The notes under the pieces were generated by a model. The model was not told where the DNA came from and ran no database searches. It saw only the letters and a program-made list of their open reading frames with translations. The position numbers and the translations under genes were made by a program. Positions 50,243 through 62,330 of a stretch of 64,000 nt of DNA are shown here, piece by piece. Location of the stretch: positions 3,887,332-3,951,331 of the forward strand of contig BROE01000015.1 in NCBI GenBank assembly GCA_036571765.1, given 5' to 3'. The stretch's first letter is position 1. Every line of letters starts with the position of its first letter. Origin of the DNA: Plecoglossus altivelis (taxonomy: Eukaryota > Chordata > Actinopteri > Osmeriformes > Plecoglossidae).

Positions 50243-51089
50243 CTGGGTCCTGAATGTGCCAGAAACACTCGTGTCTGAGAAAGGCAAAGCAAGAGTCCAT
50301 TCACCCCTTAGTTATGGGGCAGGTCTGGCCTGAGAATGGGACCATGGAGGGACATCTGCCAGATAGTGGGAAATGCCCCACACTCGACTGGTCCTTTCAA
50401 CTATCTGCTCAACACTTACCATCACAACACTCGGACACTTTAGGGATTGGTTCCACAAGGTCAAAACCTGGGAGAATTAATATATAAAAATATTGTCAAA
50501 GTACAACTTCAGCAAAGAAATGTGCGGTTTAAGATGTGGTGGATGTTCCCTGAAGACGAGACCAAAGCTGGGTGAAAATTGTGGCGGGGATGCCTTTAAT
50601 GACAGCATGTTGATCAGCCAGTTTCTGCCTTGTGTAACCACAGCCCTTAACTGTAAATCCCACCAGGTTTACCACCTAAAGCACCTGTTTCCAGTGTTCG
50701 GCTTTCAAAGTCCTATTATCTTTATCATGGTACTTTCATGGCGTTGACCTTTCAGCGCAACCATTTGACCTACTAACGCAGCTAAAACGAGACCAGCTTT
50801 GAAACTCTGAGGGCTTTCACGTTCAGGTCACAGACAGCTTGTCTGTCTGGAGACTCCCGTGGAGAGACAGTATGTTCCCCAGTTTTGTGGCAAACAGGTT
50901 GTTTTCCCTCTGAGCAGGGCTTGGAGAGGTATGGTATGGTGACTTGGATATTGACTTGGTGATGCCTCTCCTTGTCTTAGAAGGTAATATTGCAGAACCG
51001 AACTAAGGCTGAAAAGATTCAATGGCTTCAGAAAAGATTCTGGCCCCTTCACATTAAGCGCATTTAATTGTGAAAAGGTATAATTTATT

Positions 51090-51700
51090 TATAAATGTTT
51101 TTAAAATCCCATTGAGCTACACCCAATTTCCCATAATGACAAAGTGGAAATGGATGTTTACTCTACCAACATATTTGCAAATGTATGAGATAATTTGATA
51201 TATATATATATATATCTATAGATATATAGATATCTATAGATATCTATAGATATAGATATATAGATATATATATATATAAATCTCATATTTGGAATCTTCT
51301 GGACTTTGTACAAGCCCATTTGGCAGCCATTACAGCTTGATGTCTTCTTGGGTACATCTGTACAAGGTTTGCACGCCTGTATCGGATAGTTTACCCCATT
51401 CTCCCTGGCGGATCCTCAAAACATCCGCTAGATCAGATGGGGAAAAGTGTATGAGAACTGCTGTCTTCACGTTTTGCCAGAGATATTCGACATAGTTAAA
51501 GGCTGGGCTACTCAGGGATTGTCAGAGACTTAGACCAAAAGCCGCTCCAGCCTTGCCTTGGAAATCTGTTTTAGGTCATTGTCGCGCTAAATAGGTGAAC
51601 CAAGTCTGAGGTTGCGTTCTCTCTGGAGCAGGTTTTGTGTCACGAACACTTATCATCTCCTCCATAAGTAGCTGTACCTTCTGCGGTTTGACACGGTTGG
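51090..51700 (-). mobile_element. Decayed Tc1/mariner-type transposon
   Basis: The left part at about 51110-51155 (CTACACCCAATTTCCCATAATG, then ACAAAGTGG) resembles the terminal inverted repeats of fish Tc1 elements. Reading the minus strand from about 51700 to 51340 gives the C-terminal half of a Tc1 transposase: RDNDLK (around the second catalytic Asp, normally QDNDPKHTS), then FNYVEYLWQNVKTAVL (normally LNPIEHLWRDLK), then EWGKL and a stop. The N-terminal half and the other end are missing or too diverged to place. It is inactive. Confidence 0.8.
51178..51292. repeat. Large AT/ATAG palindromic repeat inside the Tc1 remnant
   Basis: An (AT)n/(ATAG)n tract (51197-51278) is flanked by inverted copies CAAATGTATGAGAT (51178) and ATCTCATATTTGG (ending 51292). 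The whole block can fold on itself. It sits just after the transposase stop codon. Confidence 0.75.
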
Positions 51701-51899
51701 TGTGTTTAGTTAGGTTGAAACAGGTCCCACACGACACTCCTTACAATGCGAGTGGATTATCCTTTGTAGCCTGGATGAAGATTTCTGTCAAGATATGGCT
51801 GTTTTTCCAATGCATTTTAATTGGCACTTTGGACATCACAAGACTTGCCCAATCTTTTTCCATTTATTCAAGAGAGGGCAGGTATCTCCTCTACTGATA

Positions 51900-54800
51900 T
51901 CCCAACAACTTGACAACTCGTAGGAAAACAAGTCTAGATCGATAAAGATGTTAAGAGGGAAAATATGATTATTTTATCCCTTTTTAATAGAAGGCCCTTA
52001 AATTACATTGAGGAGAGGGTTAAATGGTGCAAGCGTATAATATTTCAGGTACATGGTATAGCACTGTTGTAAAAGTTAGTCAACACAGCGACCCCTTCTT
52101 TCAAGCCTTAGTTAGGTCACTACTCTATGCGGCTGTGTCTTGAAGGCTGTTACCTAGGGAAACCGTCAAAGCCACTCTGTAATCCACACAGCGGCCAGCC
52201 GGCCTGAAATTTGGAGCGGTGAATGGTTGCCATACCAACGCCTGAGGAGCCAAGGGGTGTGTGTGTGTGTATGTGTGAGGGAGAGGGAGAAACACTGAAA
52301 TCAATGGGGGGGGGGGGGGGGGGGGGAATGGCCTGATGGCTGGCCCACTACCCAGCATGACAGAGTTTTGACCAGCTTGTTGTTTACCCACGTCATCTGT
52401 CTTTGAGGATTTGCTTTTACGACCCAATGTTAGTTTTTTTCTTCTCCCCCCTTTCTCTTTTTTTTCCCCTAATGTTTGTCGTCCGACAAAAAATAAAAAA
52501 GTTTCTCTTGTAGTCTACAGGCTAACGGTTCCATTTGCGCTACCAGCCATGTGTTTTTGTAATACGTAGTCTTAATGTCTATCAAGAGCTAATGAAAATA
52601 ATTAGCTCAGTTATGGACATACTATGACCTCTAAATGGAAGGGGAATGCCAGTTGTTGGTCTAGAATCGATGGCAATTTCTGGCCAGCACCCTGGAAGAC
52701 ACGTGTCTGAAAGATGCTGGGCATCTGAAGGTCAGGAGAATGATAATGGGGTGCCGCATGGCATGAACATTGGGATTTTCTCAGTGTTGTTATTAGCTAA
52801 AACTGATGACCAGATACCGTCACCAACATTGTAACGTTAATTATTTCAGCGGCCATTTGCGCGGAATGTTTTCCAATTGCAAGTTGAGGGACTGGATCAC
52901 TTTAGTCTCTATCTGCATCCTCGCTGACTTGCACACACTGTGATTTCTCTCTTGCTTCAATCCCTTGTGTTTTTCCTCACTCACTCACTCACTCACTCAC
53001 TCATTCATTGTGTACAGGGCAGTGGCACTCCTTCTCCTCTCCCTCCCCCTGGCCCCTATTCCTCTTCTTCGCTCCAGTTGTGTGTGTGTGTGTGTGTGTG
53101 TGTATGCTTCTGGCTGACTTCCAATTGAACCAGAGGATAGGAGAAATTCAGGAGAGACTCAGGCAGCCTGGTCGGTCTAGGTCTCCTCTCTCTCTCTCTC
53201 TCTTTCTTATTCTCATAGTCTTTCTCTGACCCTAGTAATCCCTTGTTCTTTCCCTCCGACAGTTACCCTGCTGAAATATATATAATGGGGTTTAAGCCAA
53301 TCATGTGTGAGAGAGAGAGAGGAGAGCTACTGCTGGTCATCTGCTATCTCTCTCTCTCTCTCTACTTCTGGGTGACATCTGTGCACCGCTGTGTGTGCAT
53401 GCGTGTCTATACAGATGAGAGAGAGAGACGGTGAGGGTGCCCTTGTGCTATCAATGGGTGCCAAAGGGTGTGTGTGCGTCTGTTCCGGTCTAGATGCGTG
53501 TTTGCGCCAGACTGTCACCGACACTAACTGTGTTTGTCTGAGGCAGGCAATCACACGCACATGCACACTGAGGGAATAGGAGGGAGATTGTGTGAGACAA
53601 TGCAGGGTTTGTGTGTTAGCACTCCCTATCTGTTGCAAGGGGGATTCTTACTGTCAGAATAATGTTTTTTTGTCTGATTTGGCAACTGCAAAGCAGTGCT
53701 GACTCAAAGGAACCATGACAGATTCTTTTCATGTAGCTTATGAGAAATGAAACGGGTCCTCGGTCTTTTCATTCTGGTCCTTCCTCATCTATATGGTGAA
53801 GGGAAGCCAGGATTTCTAGTGTACATTTCAAGCAAGACGTAGAGGTAAACAATGACATATAAATGCTTGAATAAGCCTTTCCGTGAATTAGGCCAGATTT
53901 TCCGTTTTATACAAAGGAAAGCAGAATTGACATGCATCGGAAATGATTTGTTATGGTGTTAGGTCAGTTGCCTTAACAGAATGCACATTTATATTCCTGC
54001 AACTCAGTTATTGATCAAAGCAGTCAATTGGTATGATGCCATTTGTATATGAATTATGATTTACGTGTCGAGAGGGAATCATATAAAAAGATAAACAGTG
54101 ACGGACGACAGGTCAGTGTACATATATTTCCCCCGTATTTGTGTGAACAAATGTACCTGCACCATATGATGTCCTTTTCATTAAACAGTCATGGGTTTCC
54201 TCACTTCACCAACCCAGTTTGTCATAGCTGTCTGTATTTTATTGATGTGAACATCATAAATATTGATAGCCCTCTGTAGTCTGTGCTATTCCAAAGGGTA
54301 AGCCTCTGGACGTATGTCTTGGTCTACAGCTCCAGTCCTTTATTTTGTTGCATTATTCAGTTCATCACTTCATCACCGTGGTATGAAAGGTGTGAATTCA
54401 CTCCGCATGTGCATTTGAAAGCAGTTTGCTTTATTGTCGTATTTATTAGGTCTATTTGAAAGAAGAAAAATGGACACGGGCGAAATGTTAAAGCTCAACG
54501 TCATCTCTCTTTTCATTCTCATCTTTTTCATGATTTGAATCATACAGAACGACCCCCTTGATGGTGGCCCTGTCTTTTTTGACGTTGTCTAATCCCTCTC
54601 CCCCCCCCCGTCTGTCGATGTCCGCTCTTTGACTCGTCCCCAATCCCCACCCGCACCTCTGTCTGTCCCAACGCTTCTTGTCAAAGCCAAAATGCACTGC
54701 AGGAGAGAGGGCAGCTGTGCCCTCAGGCCAAGCTCTCTGCCTTGACTTTAGTCTGGGCTGCTCATTAGCGCAGTGGCTTGACTGCAACCATTTGGGAGGA

Positions 54801-56080
54801 GGTAGGGGGGGTAAACTGTATGCTCTCTGCTCCCCCAACACCCTGCCGAATACGTCTGAGCACAAAGGCAGTCTTTATTCATAATATATATGCAAGTTAG
54901 AGTGCGGTTATTGGTGTGTGCGTGTGAAGGGGATCAAGCACTAAGGGCGTCATGCATCGTACTATTCAAGCTGATGACGTTGCCAGCCCTCATCTTCAAA
55001 TGAAGTCAGCACAAACTCCGTAACAAACGCTGCGCGGTAGTTGTCCGAGATTAGCATGGGCAAGTTTTTGCGGTGTAGGCGTGCAAAAAAAAAAAAAAGC
55101 AAAAAGAAATTGCTTCCCAGTTTCTTTTAGACTTCCTGACAAGTTGAACGCTTTGGAAATAGCAGAGCACCTCCAGAATACTATGCCAGCTGCGCTTTTC
55201 AAATAACCGGCTTAAACTGCGACCGACTTGAATAGAAGTGCATGTCTCCTCGTGTACAGGATAAATGCAAAAGACCTCCCAACAGAGGAAGAGGCAGTCA
55301 ATTTATGAGAGTGAACAGATGAGCGTCCTGTAATGGCCTGTTAGGTATAGATTTATGCCCATCTCTGTAATCGAGTTGCGCACCGCTTTTCCTCCAAGGT
55401 GATAGTCTTCACGCCAGATGTTGGTAAATAATTATTCCACTCCACTTCTATTCCTGTACCATAGTACATCGATTAATAGAAAACAGTAGTAGCAGGGGAA
55501 TCACAGCACTACAGATAAAGACATAAAACCGGATGAACCAGTCAACTGTACAGATGAGTGCCTGTATATAAATATGTGTGACGTACCTTGTAGTAAACTG
55601 TACAAACAGCAATGCAGTATAAATACTGTTGGGAATGAAAAGTACCAAGATAGTGAATGTGAGGTTGGGTTATTGAGTGGTGCTCTGGAATTGCCAGCAT
55701 TCCAGCTCAGAGTGAAGCATTACAGAGTGTTAATGGCCACAGATGAGAACGACTTCATCATGGGGTGATTGGTCTCACATGAAAGGTGCTCCCCTTCACA
55801 ACTGTGAGGTGGCATGGGCATTGTCCAAAATGCCCCCTAGCAAGCATCCTTATCTCTGCCACTTCCTCCAGCCTGCCAAGGTTTGTCCCTTGAACAAGAG
55901 CCTTTCTTTCGTTTGATAATTCTGTTGGCGTCCCCAACCTCGACGCTAGCATCCCAGTGCACTGCAGCACTGAAGACGGCACAGGGCACCACAGACAGGT
56001 AGAGTGTGTGCAGGAAAGAGCTGCACACATCTAAGGACTGAAGCTTTTTCTGGATTTCTGGATAGCGCTCTGTCCTTTAT
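51900..56080. other. Noncoding, microsatellite-rich DNA
   Basis: No coding exon is recognised. It contains repeats of CTCA (52977-53008), TG (53079-53104), CT (53187-53206 and 53347-53363) and GA (53307-53324), and a C run at 54600-54609. The rest is unique sequence without recognisable genes. Confidence 0.65.
52306..52326 (+). repeat. Poly(G) run, 21 bases
   Basis: An uninterrupted run of 21 G follows a TG repeat (52258-52277). Confidence 0.9.
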
Positions 56081-56088
56081 TTGTAGAG

Positions 56089-56245
56089 CAGGGGTGTTGA
56101 ACCCTGGTCCTCGAGGGCCACTGTCCTGAAAGTTTTCGATGTCTCTGCTCCAGCACACCTGATTCTAATGAAGGGTCATTATGAGGCTTCCACAGAGCTT
56201 GATAACAACTCATTCAGACCCTCTAACAGGGGTTTGACACCCCTG
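56089..56245. mobile_element. 157-base hAT-like MITE with 8-base target duplication
   Basis: The element is bounded by inverted ends CAGGGGTGTTGAACCC (left) and CAGGGGTGTCAAACCC (right, read inward). Perfect 8-base direct repeats TTGTAGAG flank it at 56081-56088 and 56246-56253. CAGGGGTG ends and an 8-base duplication are hAT-superfamily traits. The interior (CCTGGTCCTCGAGGGCCACT, then TCTGCTCCAGCACACCTGAT) matches a nonautonomous repeat widespread in teleosts, as I recall it. It has no coding capacity. Confidence 0.85.
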
Positions 56246-56267
56246 TTGTAGAGGGTCTGATGAGTTG
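56206..56267. repeat. Foldback joining the MITE end and its flank
   Basis: The inner arm 56206-56232 (CAACTCATTCAGACCCTCTA, then ACAGGGG) is the reverse complement, apart from two small indels, of 56240-56267, which covers the MITE terminus, the target duplication and 14 bases of flank. Confidence 0.8.
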
Positions 56268-56892
56268 CTACCCCCCCCCCCTCTTTCTTGGAAATACCCA
56301 ATCATCTCCTTCTTCACGGAGAAGCTTAGCTGCACATAGTTTCTCTGGCTTCATCCACCAAAGTAATTTTTATCCCCAGCAGGGGATAAGATGTATTCAA
56401 ACATCTTAACATCTTTTGTGAATATTCTTTCTTTTTTTAATCACACTTCCTACGTGTTTTTCCCTGTTTCGTGTCCTTGCGGGACAGTCCAGCTGGATGT
56501 TGCTCAGTAAGTGGGTCAAACCAGAATGGTGAAGCAGGGGGTCCCATGTGGGCAATAAAAGACTGCTATATTCTAGTGGTCTGCATACCACACAGAAATT
56601 GCTTTCTTTTTGATTAAAGGAATTTAAAAGACAGAAAATGGATCTGTGTTATCCATATTAGCCCACATGTACATCAAGGAATATTGATATTGATTGAATA
56701 TTGAGTAATTGTTACCCTAAATCTAAACATGGACACCAGCACTGCTGATATGACTGCTCACTGCTCTTGGCTGCCCTTGGAGGACAAACCTCTTGGATGG
56801 GAAAAAGCAGAGAGCAGATTCCCTTGACGGACACTCCTGCAAGCGGCTGGTTTCGCTACTTTGCGTGTGTCAAACCGTCAATGCGTATCTTC

Positions 56893-57010
56893 TAGCTACA
56901 CCACGTGGCCAAACGTATTTGGATGCCTGACCATCACACCGATGACTTTCTTGAACGTCTCATTCCAAACTACTGGCAGGAATATGGAGTTGCTCCCCCC
57001 CCCCTTTTTA
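56893..57010 (+). mobile_element. Solo end of a second Tc1-like element
   Basis: CTACACCACGTGGCCAAACG, then TATTTGGATGCCTGACCATC, CTCATTCCAAACTACTGGCA and AATATGGAGTTGCTCCCCCC resemble the start of a Tc1-like family common in salmonid and pike genomes (TACACTACATGACCAAAAGT at the tip). No transposase follows; only about 115 bases remain. Confidence 0.7.
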
Positions 57011-57684
57011 TTGATTCAAGGCTTGTTTGATGTCATAATCGCACGTCATTGTCAAATCATAAATGAGCTCAGGAGATAACGGCACGTTGTCCTTGGGTTT
57101 CAACACAAAACAGGAAGAAAAAGAAAATCAGTTGTCACGGTTGACTGGAGGGTCTAAACCTCCTGATCACCTCATGCTCTCTGTTGGCTTCCTCTCCTTC
57201 AGCCTCGTGTCCTTGCCCCTGCTAGCGGTTAGCATCCGTGCAGTCCACTCTGGGTTGGTTGCTTTACTCAGCAGTGGTCTCTAACTCTTCTGGAGAGCTA
57301 CCATCCTGTGGGTTTTTTCCGTGTGAGCGGCACATCACGCAGCCTCGTTCAGCTCATGAGCCAGTTGATTAGTTGTCCTCAGGTGTGCTAACTTGAGGTT
57401 GAAGTGAAGACAGTCTGGATGGAAGTTCAGGAACAGAGGGTTGGAGTGCTCTGGACAGTATCTCATACCCACAGTCCCACCCCCCACCTGCTCTATCTCT
57501 GTACGTTTTCAACTACTGGTTGCTTCCCTCTGTCTTTTTGTCTTGCTTCATCCATGTATCTCCGTGTCCTCTTCTCTATGCCCCCCCCCCACTGTCTATT
57601 CCTGTCCTCTCACCCCCTAGAGCAGAGCTCCTGTGGAGACACTAATTGCAGTACAGCTGGAAAAGGAGGTATATAATTATGGCC

Positions 57685-57688
<4 letters not shown>

Positions 57689-57731
<43 letters not shown>
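57689..57731 (+). repeat. (TG)n microsatellite
   Basis: About 20 uninterrupted TG units. Confidence 0.95.
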
Positions 57732-57732
<1 letters not shown>

Positions 57733-58130
57733 TGCATGTGTTGGTTCTAATGGAAACTCACATCACACTCTCCTAGTGTGCACACACAGTTGCACAAACT
57801 CACATGTGCTTATGGAAATAGGTAGACACACACACGCAAACAAAATCATGACAAAAACCAAGATTGACAATGGAACTAACGATGAATAGGTAAATGGAAC
57901 ATCCCTTTTTAAAAATTTTAGTTGAAAACTGTATTTGGTCAATTCAAAAGCCCCTAATGTGTTTTTCAGAGTTTGCCACTGTAATTCCAGTTCCTGGTGG
58001 GTGTGACTTATTTTGTGTTTGTATCTTTCTGTTTTTCTGTAAGAGAGGAGAGATGCAGTACTAATTGAGGGATCTGATGGAGCAAACATGACCAAAGGGT
58101 TCACTGGTTAGGGAATGGATATGAAACGAC

Positions 58131-58473
58131 AGTATAGTGCTGAGGGTGTAGGATATTGCAGAGGGTGGGGGATAGTGCTGAGGGTAGAGTATAGTGCAAA
58201 GGGTGGAGGATAGTGCAGAGTGTAGGGGATATTGCAGAGGGTGGGGATAGTGCTGAGGGTGGAGGATATTGTAGAGGGTGGAGGATATTGCAGAGGGTGG
58301 AGGATATTGCAGAGGGTGGAGGATATTGCCGAGGGTGGAGGATATTGCCGAGGGTGGAGGATATTGCAGAGGGTGGAGGATATTGCAGAGGGTGGAGGAT
58401 GTTGCAGAGGGTGGAGGATGTTGCTGAGGGTGGGGGATAGTGCTGAGGGTGGGGATATTGCAGAGGGTGGACA
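58131..58473 (+). repeat. Minisatellite, 19-base unit, about 18 copies
   Basis: The unit is GGATATTGCAGAGGGTGGA with variants (GCTGAGG, GCCGAGG, GATAGTG). The central copies at 58260-58420 are nearly identical and the edge copies are diverged. Because 19 is not a multiple of three, all frames are read in turn and give spurious repetitive ORFs on both strands. Confidence 0.95.
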
Positions 58474-59534
58474 CTGTGGAAAACTGCAGAGCGAGGTTCC
58501 AGCTGTGTTTATCTGACTGGCGTTTAGGGGACAGTTTAGTGTTCTTGTAGGCGTTTGTGGGGGTTGACAGGCAGTTTGATTACAGGGTGGCCAGTAGACG
58601 GAGAAAGAACAGAGCTTTGTAAATTACCGCTGTTTGCAGGTTGTCTATGACTACAACATCAAACCGTTTTGAAGTTGAGTTTTGAAAAAGGCCTTAATCC
58701 CTTTTACAGGGGAGACGTATAATTGCAAGGTGGTCTCATGCTTCTGAACGAACCCTCCTTTTAATGAGCATCATTTGTAAAAAATAAAAAACAGAAAGGA
58801 ATTGCAGGCTACAGTTGTTAACCAGCCTCCCCCCTCCTTGGAGTTGAAGGAGAATTCAAAAGAGTGGTGTAGTTGTTCATTTACATCCCAGACAGACTGA
58901 CTGAAATTGTTTACTTTGCCGAAATAGTCAACCTATCCAGTCTGTCTTCTTAAGGGTGCATGGCTGCAGTGAGAAGACGGTATGCTGCTTCACATAACCT
59001 GGTCTGAGAAGATTACACATGGCCTGGTCATGGAGAAAGGTATAATGCAATTATGCCAGGCCAGAGCCTTTGATGTCTGGACTCTGGTGCAGCACCCATC
59101 TGGGCTCCTGATGTAGCATCAAGGGGGAGGGGTAAGCGCTGCCTGTATATATTGGACTTAATTACCAGAGAGAGACCCTCTGATTTGAGCCTCCACGGAG
59201 GTGACGTCATCTGACTGTCTGCGTTTACGCGATTACATTTCACCGTACCGAGGTGTGCTATGCTATCCTCTAGAGGGATGCTGTTAGGATTTAATTAGCA
59301 TGGAAGCTTTCATTATCTCTCTCACCCCCCCCCTTCTCTCTCTCTGTCTCTCAGCTTTGGTCTCCATCTTTCTGTCGGTATACATTTCATAGCTACTCTA
59401 ATGTTTTGAGAAGTAGAATCGGTGTCATGTTGGTCACACTTGGTTTCAACGTTGCCTTAGATTGATGTTCATAGAGATGCTGGTGTTTGGATGTCCTCTG
59501 TAGGTGGGTGTCTGTGTTGAAACCTCACTGTTGT

Positions 59535-60400
59535 GCAGGTTCCTCACTTTGGTTCTGGTTCCTCACTTTGGTTCTGGTTCCTCACTTTGGCCCGGGTTCC
59601 TCACTGTGGTGCAGGTTCCTCACTGTGGTGCAGGTTCCTCACTGTGGTGCAGGGTTCTCTTTTGTGGTTCAGCTTCCTCACTGTGGTGCAGGGTCCTCCA
59701 CTGGGGTTCAGCTTCCTCACAGTGGTGCAGGGTCCTCTATTGGGGTTCAGCTTCCTCACTGTGGTGCAGGTTCCTCACTTTGGTTCTGGTTCCTCACTTT
59801 GGCCCGGGTTTCTCACTTTGGTTCAGCTTCCTCACTGTGGTGCAGGTTCCTCACTGTGGTGCAGGGTTCTCCTTTGTGGTTCAGCTTCCTCACTGTGGTT
59901 CAGCTTCCTCACTGTGGTGCAGGTTCCCCACTGTGGTGCAGGGTCCTCCACTGGGGTTCAGCTTCCTCACAGTGGTGCACGGTCCTCCATTGTGGTTCAG
60001 CTTCCTTACTATGGTGCAGGTTCTTCTCTGTAATGCAGGGTCCTCCATTTTGGTTCAGCTTACTCACAGTGGTGCAGGGTCCTCTATTGGGGTTCAGGTT
60101 CCTCACTGTGGTGCAGGGTCCTCCATTGTGGTTCAGCTTCCTCACTATGGTGCAGGTTCCCCACTGTGGTGCAGGGTCCTCCATTGGGGTTCAGCATCCT
60201 CACTGTGGTGCAGGGTCCTCCATTTTGGTTCAGCTTACTCACAGTGGTGCAGGGTCCTCTATTGGGGTTCAGGTTCCTCACTGTGGTGCAGGTTCCTCTC
60301 TGTGGTGCAGGGTCCTCCATTTTGGTTCAGCTTACTCACAGTGGTGCAGGGTCCTCCATTGGGGTTCAGCTTTCTCACTGTGGTGAAGGTTCCTCACTGT
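59535..60400 (+). repeat. Minisatellite, 19-20-base unit, about 45 copies
   Basis: The main units are GGTTCCTCACTGTGGTGCA, GCTTCCTCACAGTGGTGCA and GGTCCTCCATTGGGGTTCA in irregular alternation, suggesting a higher-order dimer. The long ORFs (299 and 362 codons) across it are by-products of a stop-free repeat and show no protein family. Confidence 0.95.
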
Positions 60401-60488
60401 GCCACTCTGAACCCTCAAACAGTTTGCTTTCCTTCCCATTCTGTTGGGGACTATATTGTTTGCACAGATCTTTCTTCTCCAGCTGTGC

Positions 60489-60502
60489 CCAGCAGGGGGC
60501 AG
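60489..60502 (+). promoter_or_regulatory. CTCF motif, perfect core
   Basis: CCAGCAGGGGGCAG matches the CTCF core CCASYAGRKGGCRS at every position. It lies just beyond the large minisatellite. Confidence 0.55.
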
Positions 60503-60519
60503 GGTTTCTCAGTAACATC

Positions 60520-62330
60520 AATATTTCACATTGCCCCCTGCATGACACAGATCATCCTCTCTTCTCTTCTGCCGTTATACTGGGACTGCTGAGAGAGGCA
60601 GAGCAGAGAACAGACAGACCGTCGATAATCCCCTCCTCTCCTCCCCATATTATCTTTTTAAGGACCGAAAAAATCTCAAGTTATATCTCAAGCGTTATTG
60701 GCTCTGACCTTCCTTTGTCTTCTGAAAGCACTTTTCTCACTAAGGAATAGAAAATTTAAATGGTGTCCCCCCCCACCCCTCATCACTGAAAGTCTATCCT
60801 TTGTTCATGTCAAGAGATTCAAGTACTTGGGGAGCGCCATCTGTCTACTGCAGTGCATTCTTGCAACACGAAAGCAAGGTTGCATCCCAAATTTGTCTTG
60901 GCTTCCTTTTGTTTCATTGGTGTTGTGTCCTAGTACAAAATGATCCGAGAGGCTCTAATGTCACAGCAGCGCAATTAAGAGATATCTCCGTCTTTTGACC
61001 AATTAGTTTGTCTGATCATAGCTTACACGGAGATGCAAAAAAGGGGTCAGACACAATGTCATCTGATAGAAACAGACACTGTCAGTTTCTGTTCCCGTCT
61101 GAAATGGGTTTGTTCCAACCTATAGGATTGGGAAAGAAGCTTCTAAGTCACTCTAATTTGATTTAGGTCTTCTTTGGTTGGTATATTTCACAGTACATTT
61201 TTCATATCCTCTGCAGTCAAAAACTTGTGCTGCTCGTGTCATGCACTAGACAAATCGCTCTTTCCATCTTCAGCATCTGAACTTACAATCCAGGCAGGCG
61301 AGCAGTTTGGTTTTAGCAGGCGTAAGAAGTGAAGAAAAAAAAGGAAGCAGAAAAGATCTGTGTTGCCATAGTAACTCCTAATCGCTTTCACACTTGCCTT
61401 CATCCCCCCCCAGATGGTTCTCAAACCTGATTATGCTGCCCCAGTCCAAGTATTATATTCCCCTTGACTCTGCTTTTGTGAAAGGTGTTTGTTCGATTTG
61501 ACAGGGAAAGGTAATTATCAGTGGTGGGGTGTGGGTGGTGGAAGGGTGATGAGCGTCGGTGTGACGCAAGCGGCTTCTGCCTCCCAACAACACTATCACA
61601 GCTGCTGGCAGGCAAATGGGCAGCGAAGATGAGCTGACATGCATTTCTAGGTAGTTGATGTGGCGAAGACGTCCTCGACACTCAAGTTCATTCTTGAACA
61701 CTCGTGTTTGACATGATTCAGTTTCTTGCTATGCGTATGGCAGGGTGGGGGATGGTAAATACTTGGAAACAAGTTGGCAGCCATGTTGGCGTATCCTCAG
61801 GCATTGGAGTGATAATGTAGTGCTCATAAGTTTTTCAAGCAGAATGCTGTTTAAAGCAACTATATATTCATCAGTCTCACGAACCATGGGGTGAGAACTG
61901 GTATGTCTGTCTAGTCAAGGTAGAATATCTGGATAACGTGGAACTAATATGGGAGCATGACTCCTCGTGGTTTGACTGTCAGCTCAGCAGTGGTAGACAA
62001 AAAGCAGTTCTAAACCTTGATTTCCTGCTGTACTTCCTATATGCTAAATGTCACTTGTGACGAACAAGCGTAGAAATGAATGTAAAGATACGAAATGAAA
62101 GAAGCAAGAAATGCATAGTCCATATTGAAAAGGATTTACCAGGGTGTTTGGGATCCCAGGCATTGAGTATGCGCTTCCGCGCAGTCCACTAATCCTGACC
62201 TAACAAACAGCCATATGCATGAACTGGAAATGTTAGACGTGTTGCAGAATAGTTAGTTGTTAGTTGGCAACGTTAGTCAACAGATGTTCGTTGCACAATA
62301 GATTATTTTTTCTAGTCTAAAAATCAGTCC
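60520..62330. other. Noncoding DNA, nothing recognised
   Basis: No coding exon, transposon or long repeat is recognised. Short C runs occur at about 60768 and 61404. The ORFs are short and lack domains. Confidence 0.6.

Larger units (their letters stand above)
44982..51020. other. Noncoding DNA, possible first intron of the downstream gene
   Basis: No coding exon is recognised. It contains CT repeats at 45519-45569 and 50186-50242, a C run at 46773-46782, an AT repeat at 48658-48675 and an 11-base-stem hairpin at 49532-49557. The rest is unique AT-rich sequence. Confidence 0.65.

Noticed and set aside
57404..57676. RALGPS1 first coding exon
   Set aside because: The frame contains a faint LEQSSCGD resemblance to the human N-terminal region, but the following residues do not match.
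58061..58516. Repetitive ORFs on both strands
   Set aside because: They result from the 19-base minisatellite at 58131-58473; there is no start context or family match.
58131..60400. CRISPR-like array
   Set aside because: The repeats are contiguous with no unique spacers, and the genome is vertebrate.
59487..60592. ORFs of 299 and 362 codons with repeating Leu/Trp/Cys motifs
   Set aside because: They are readings of the 19-20-base minisatellite, which lacks stops in its + frames. The amino-acid repeat of 19 residues equals three DNA units and no family is recognisable.
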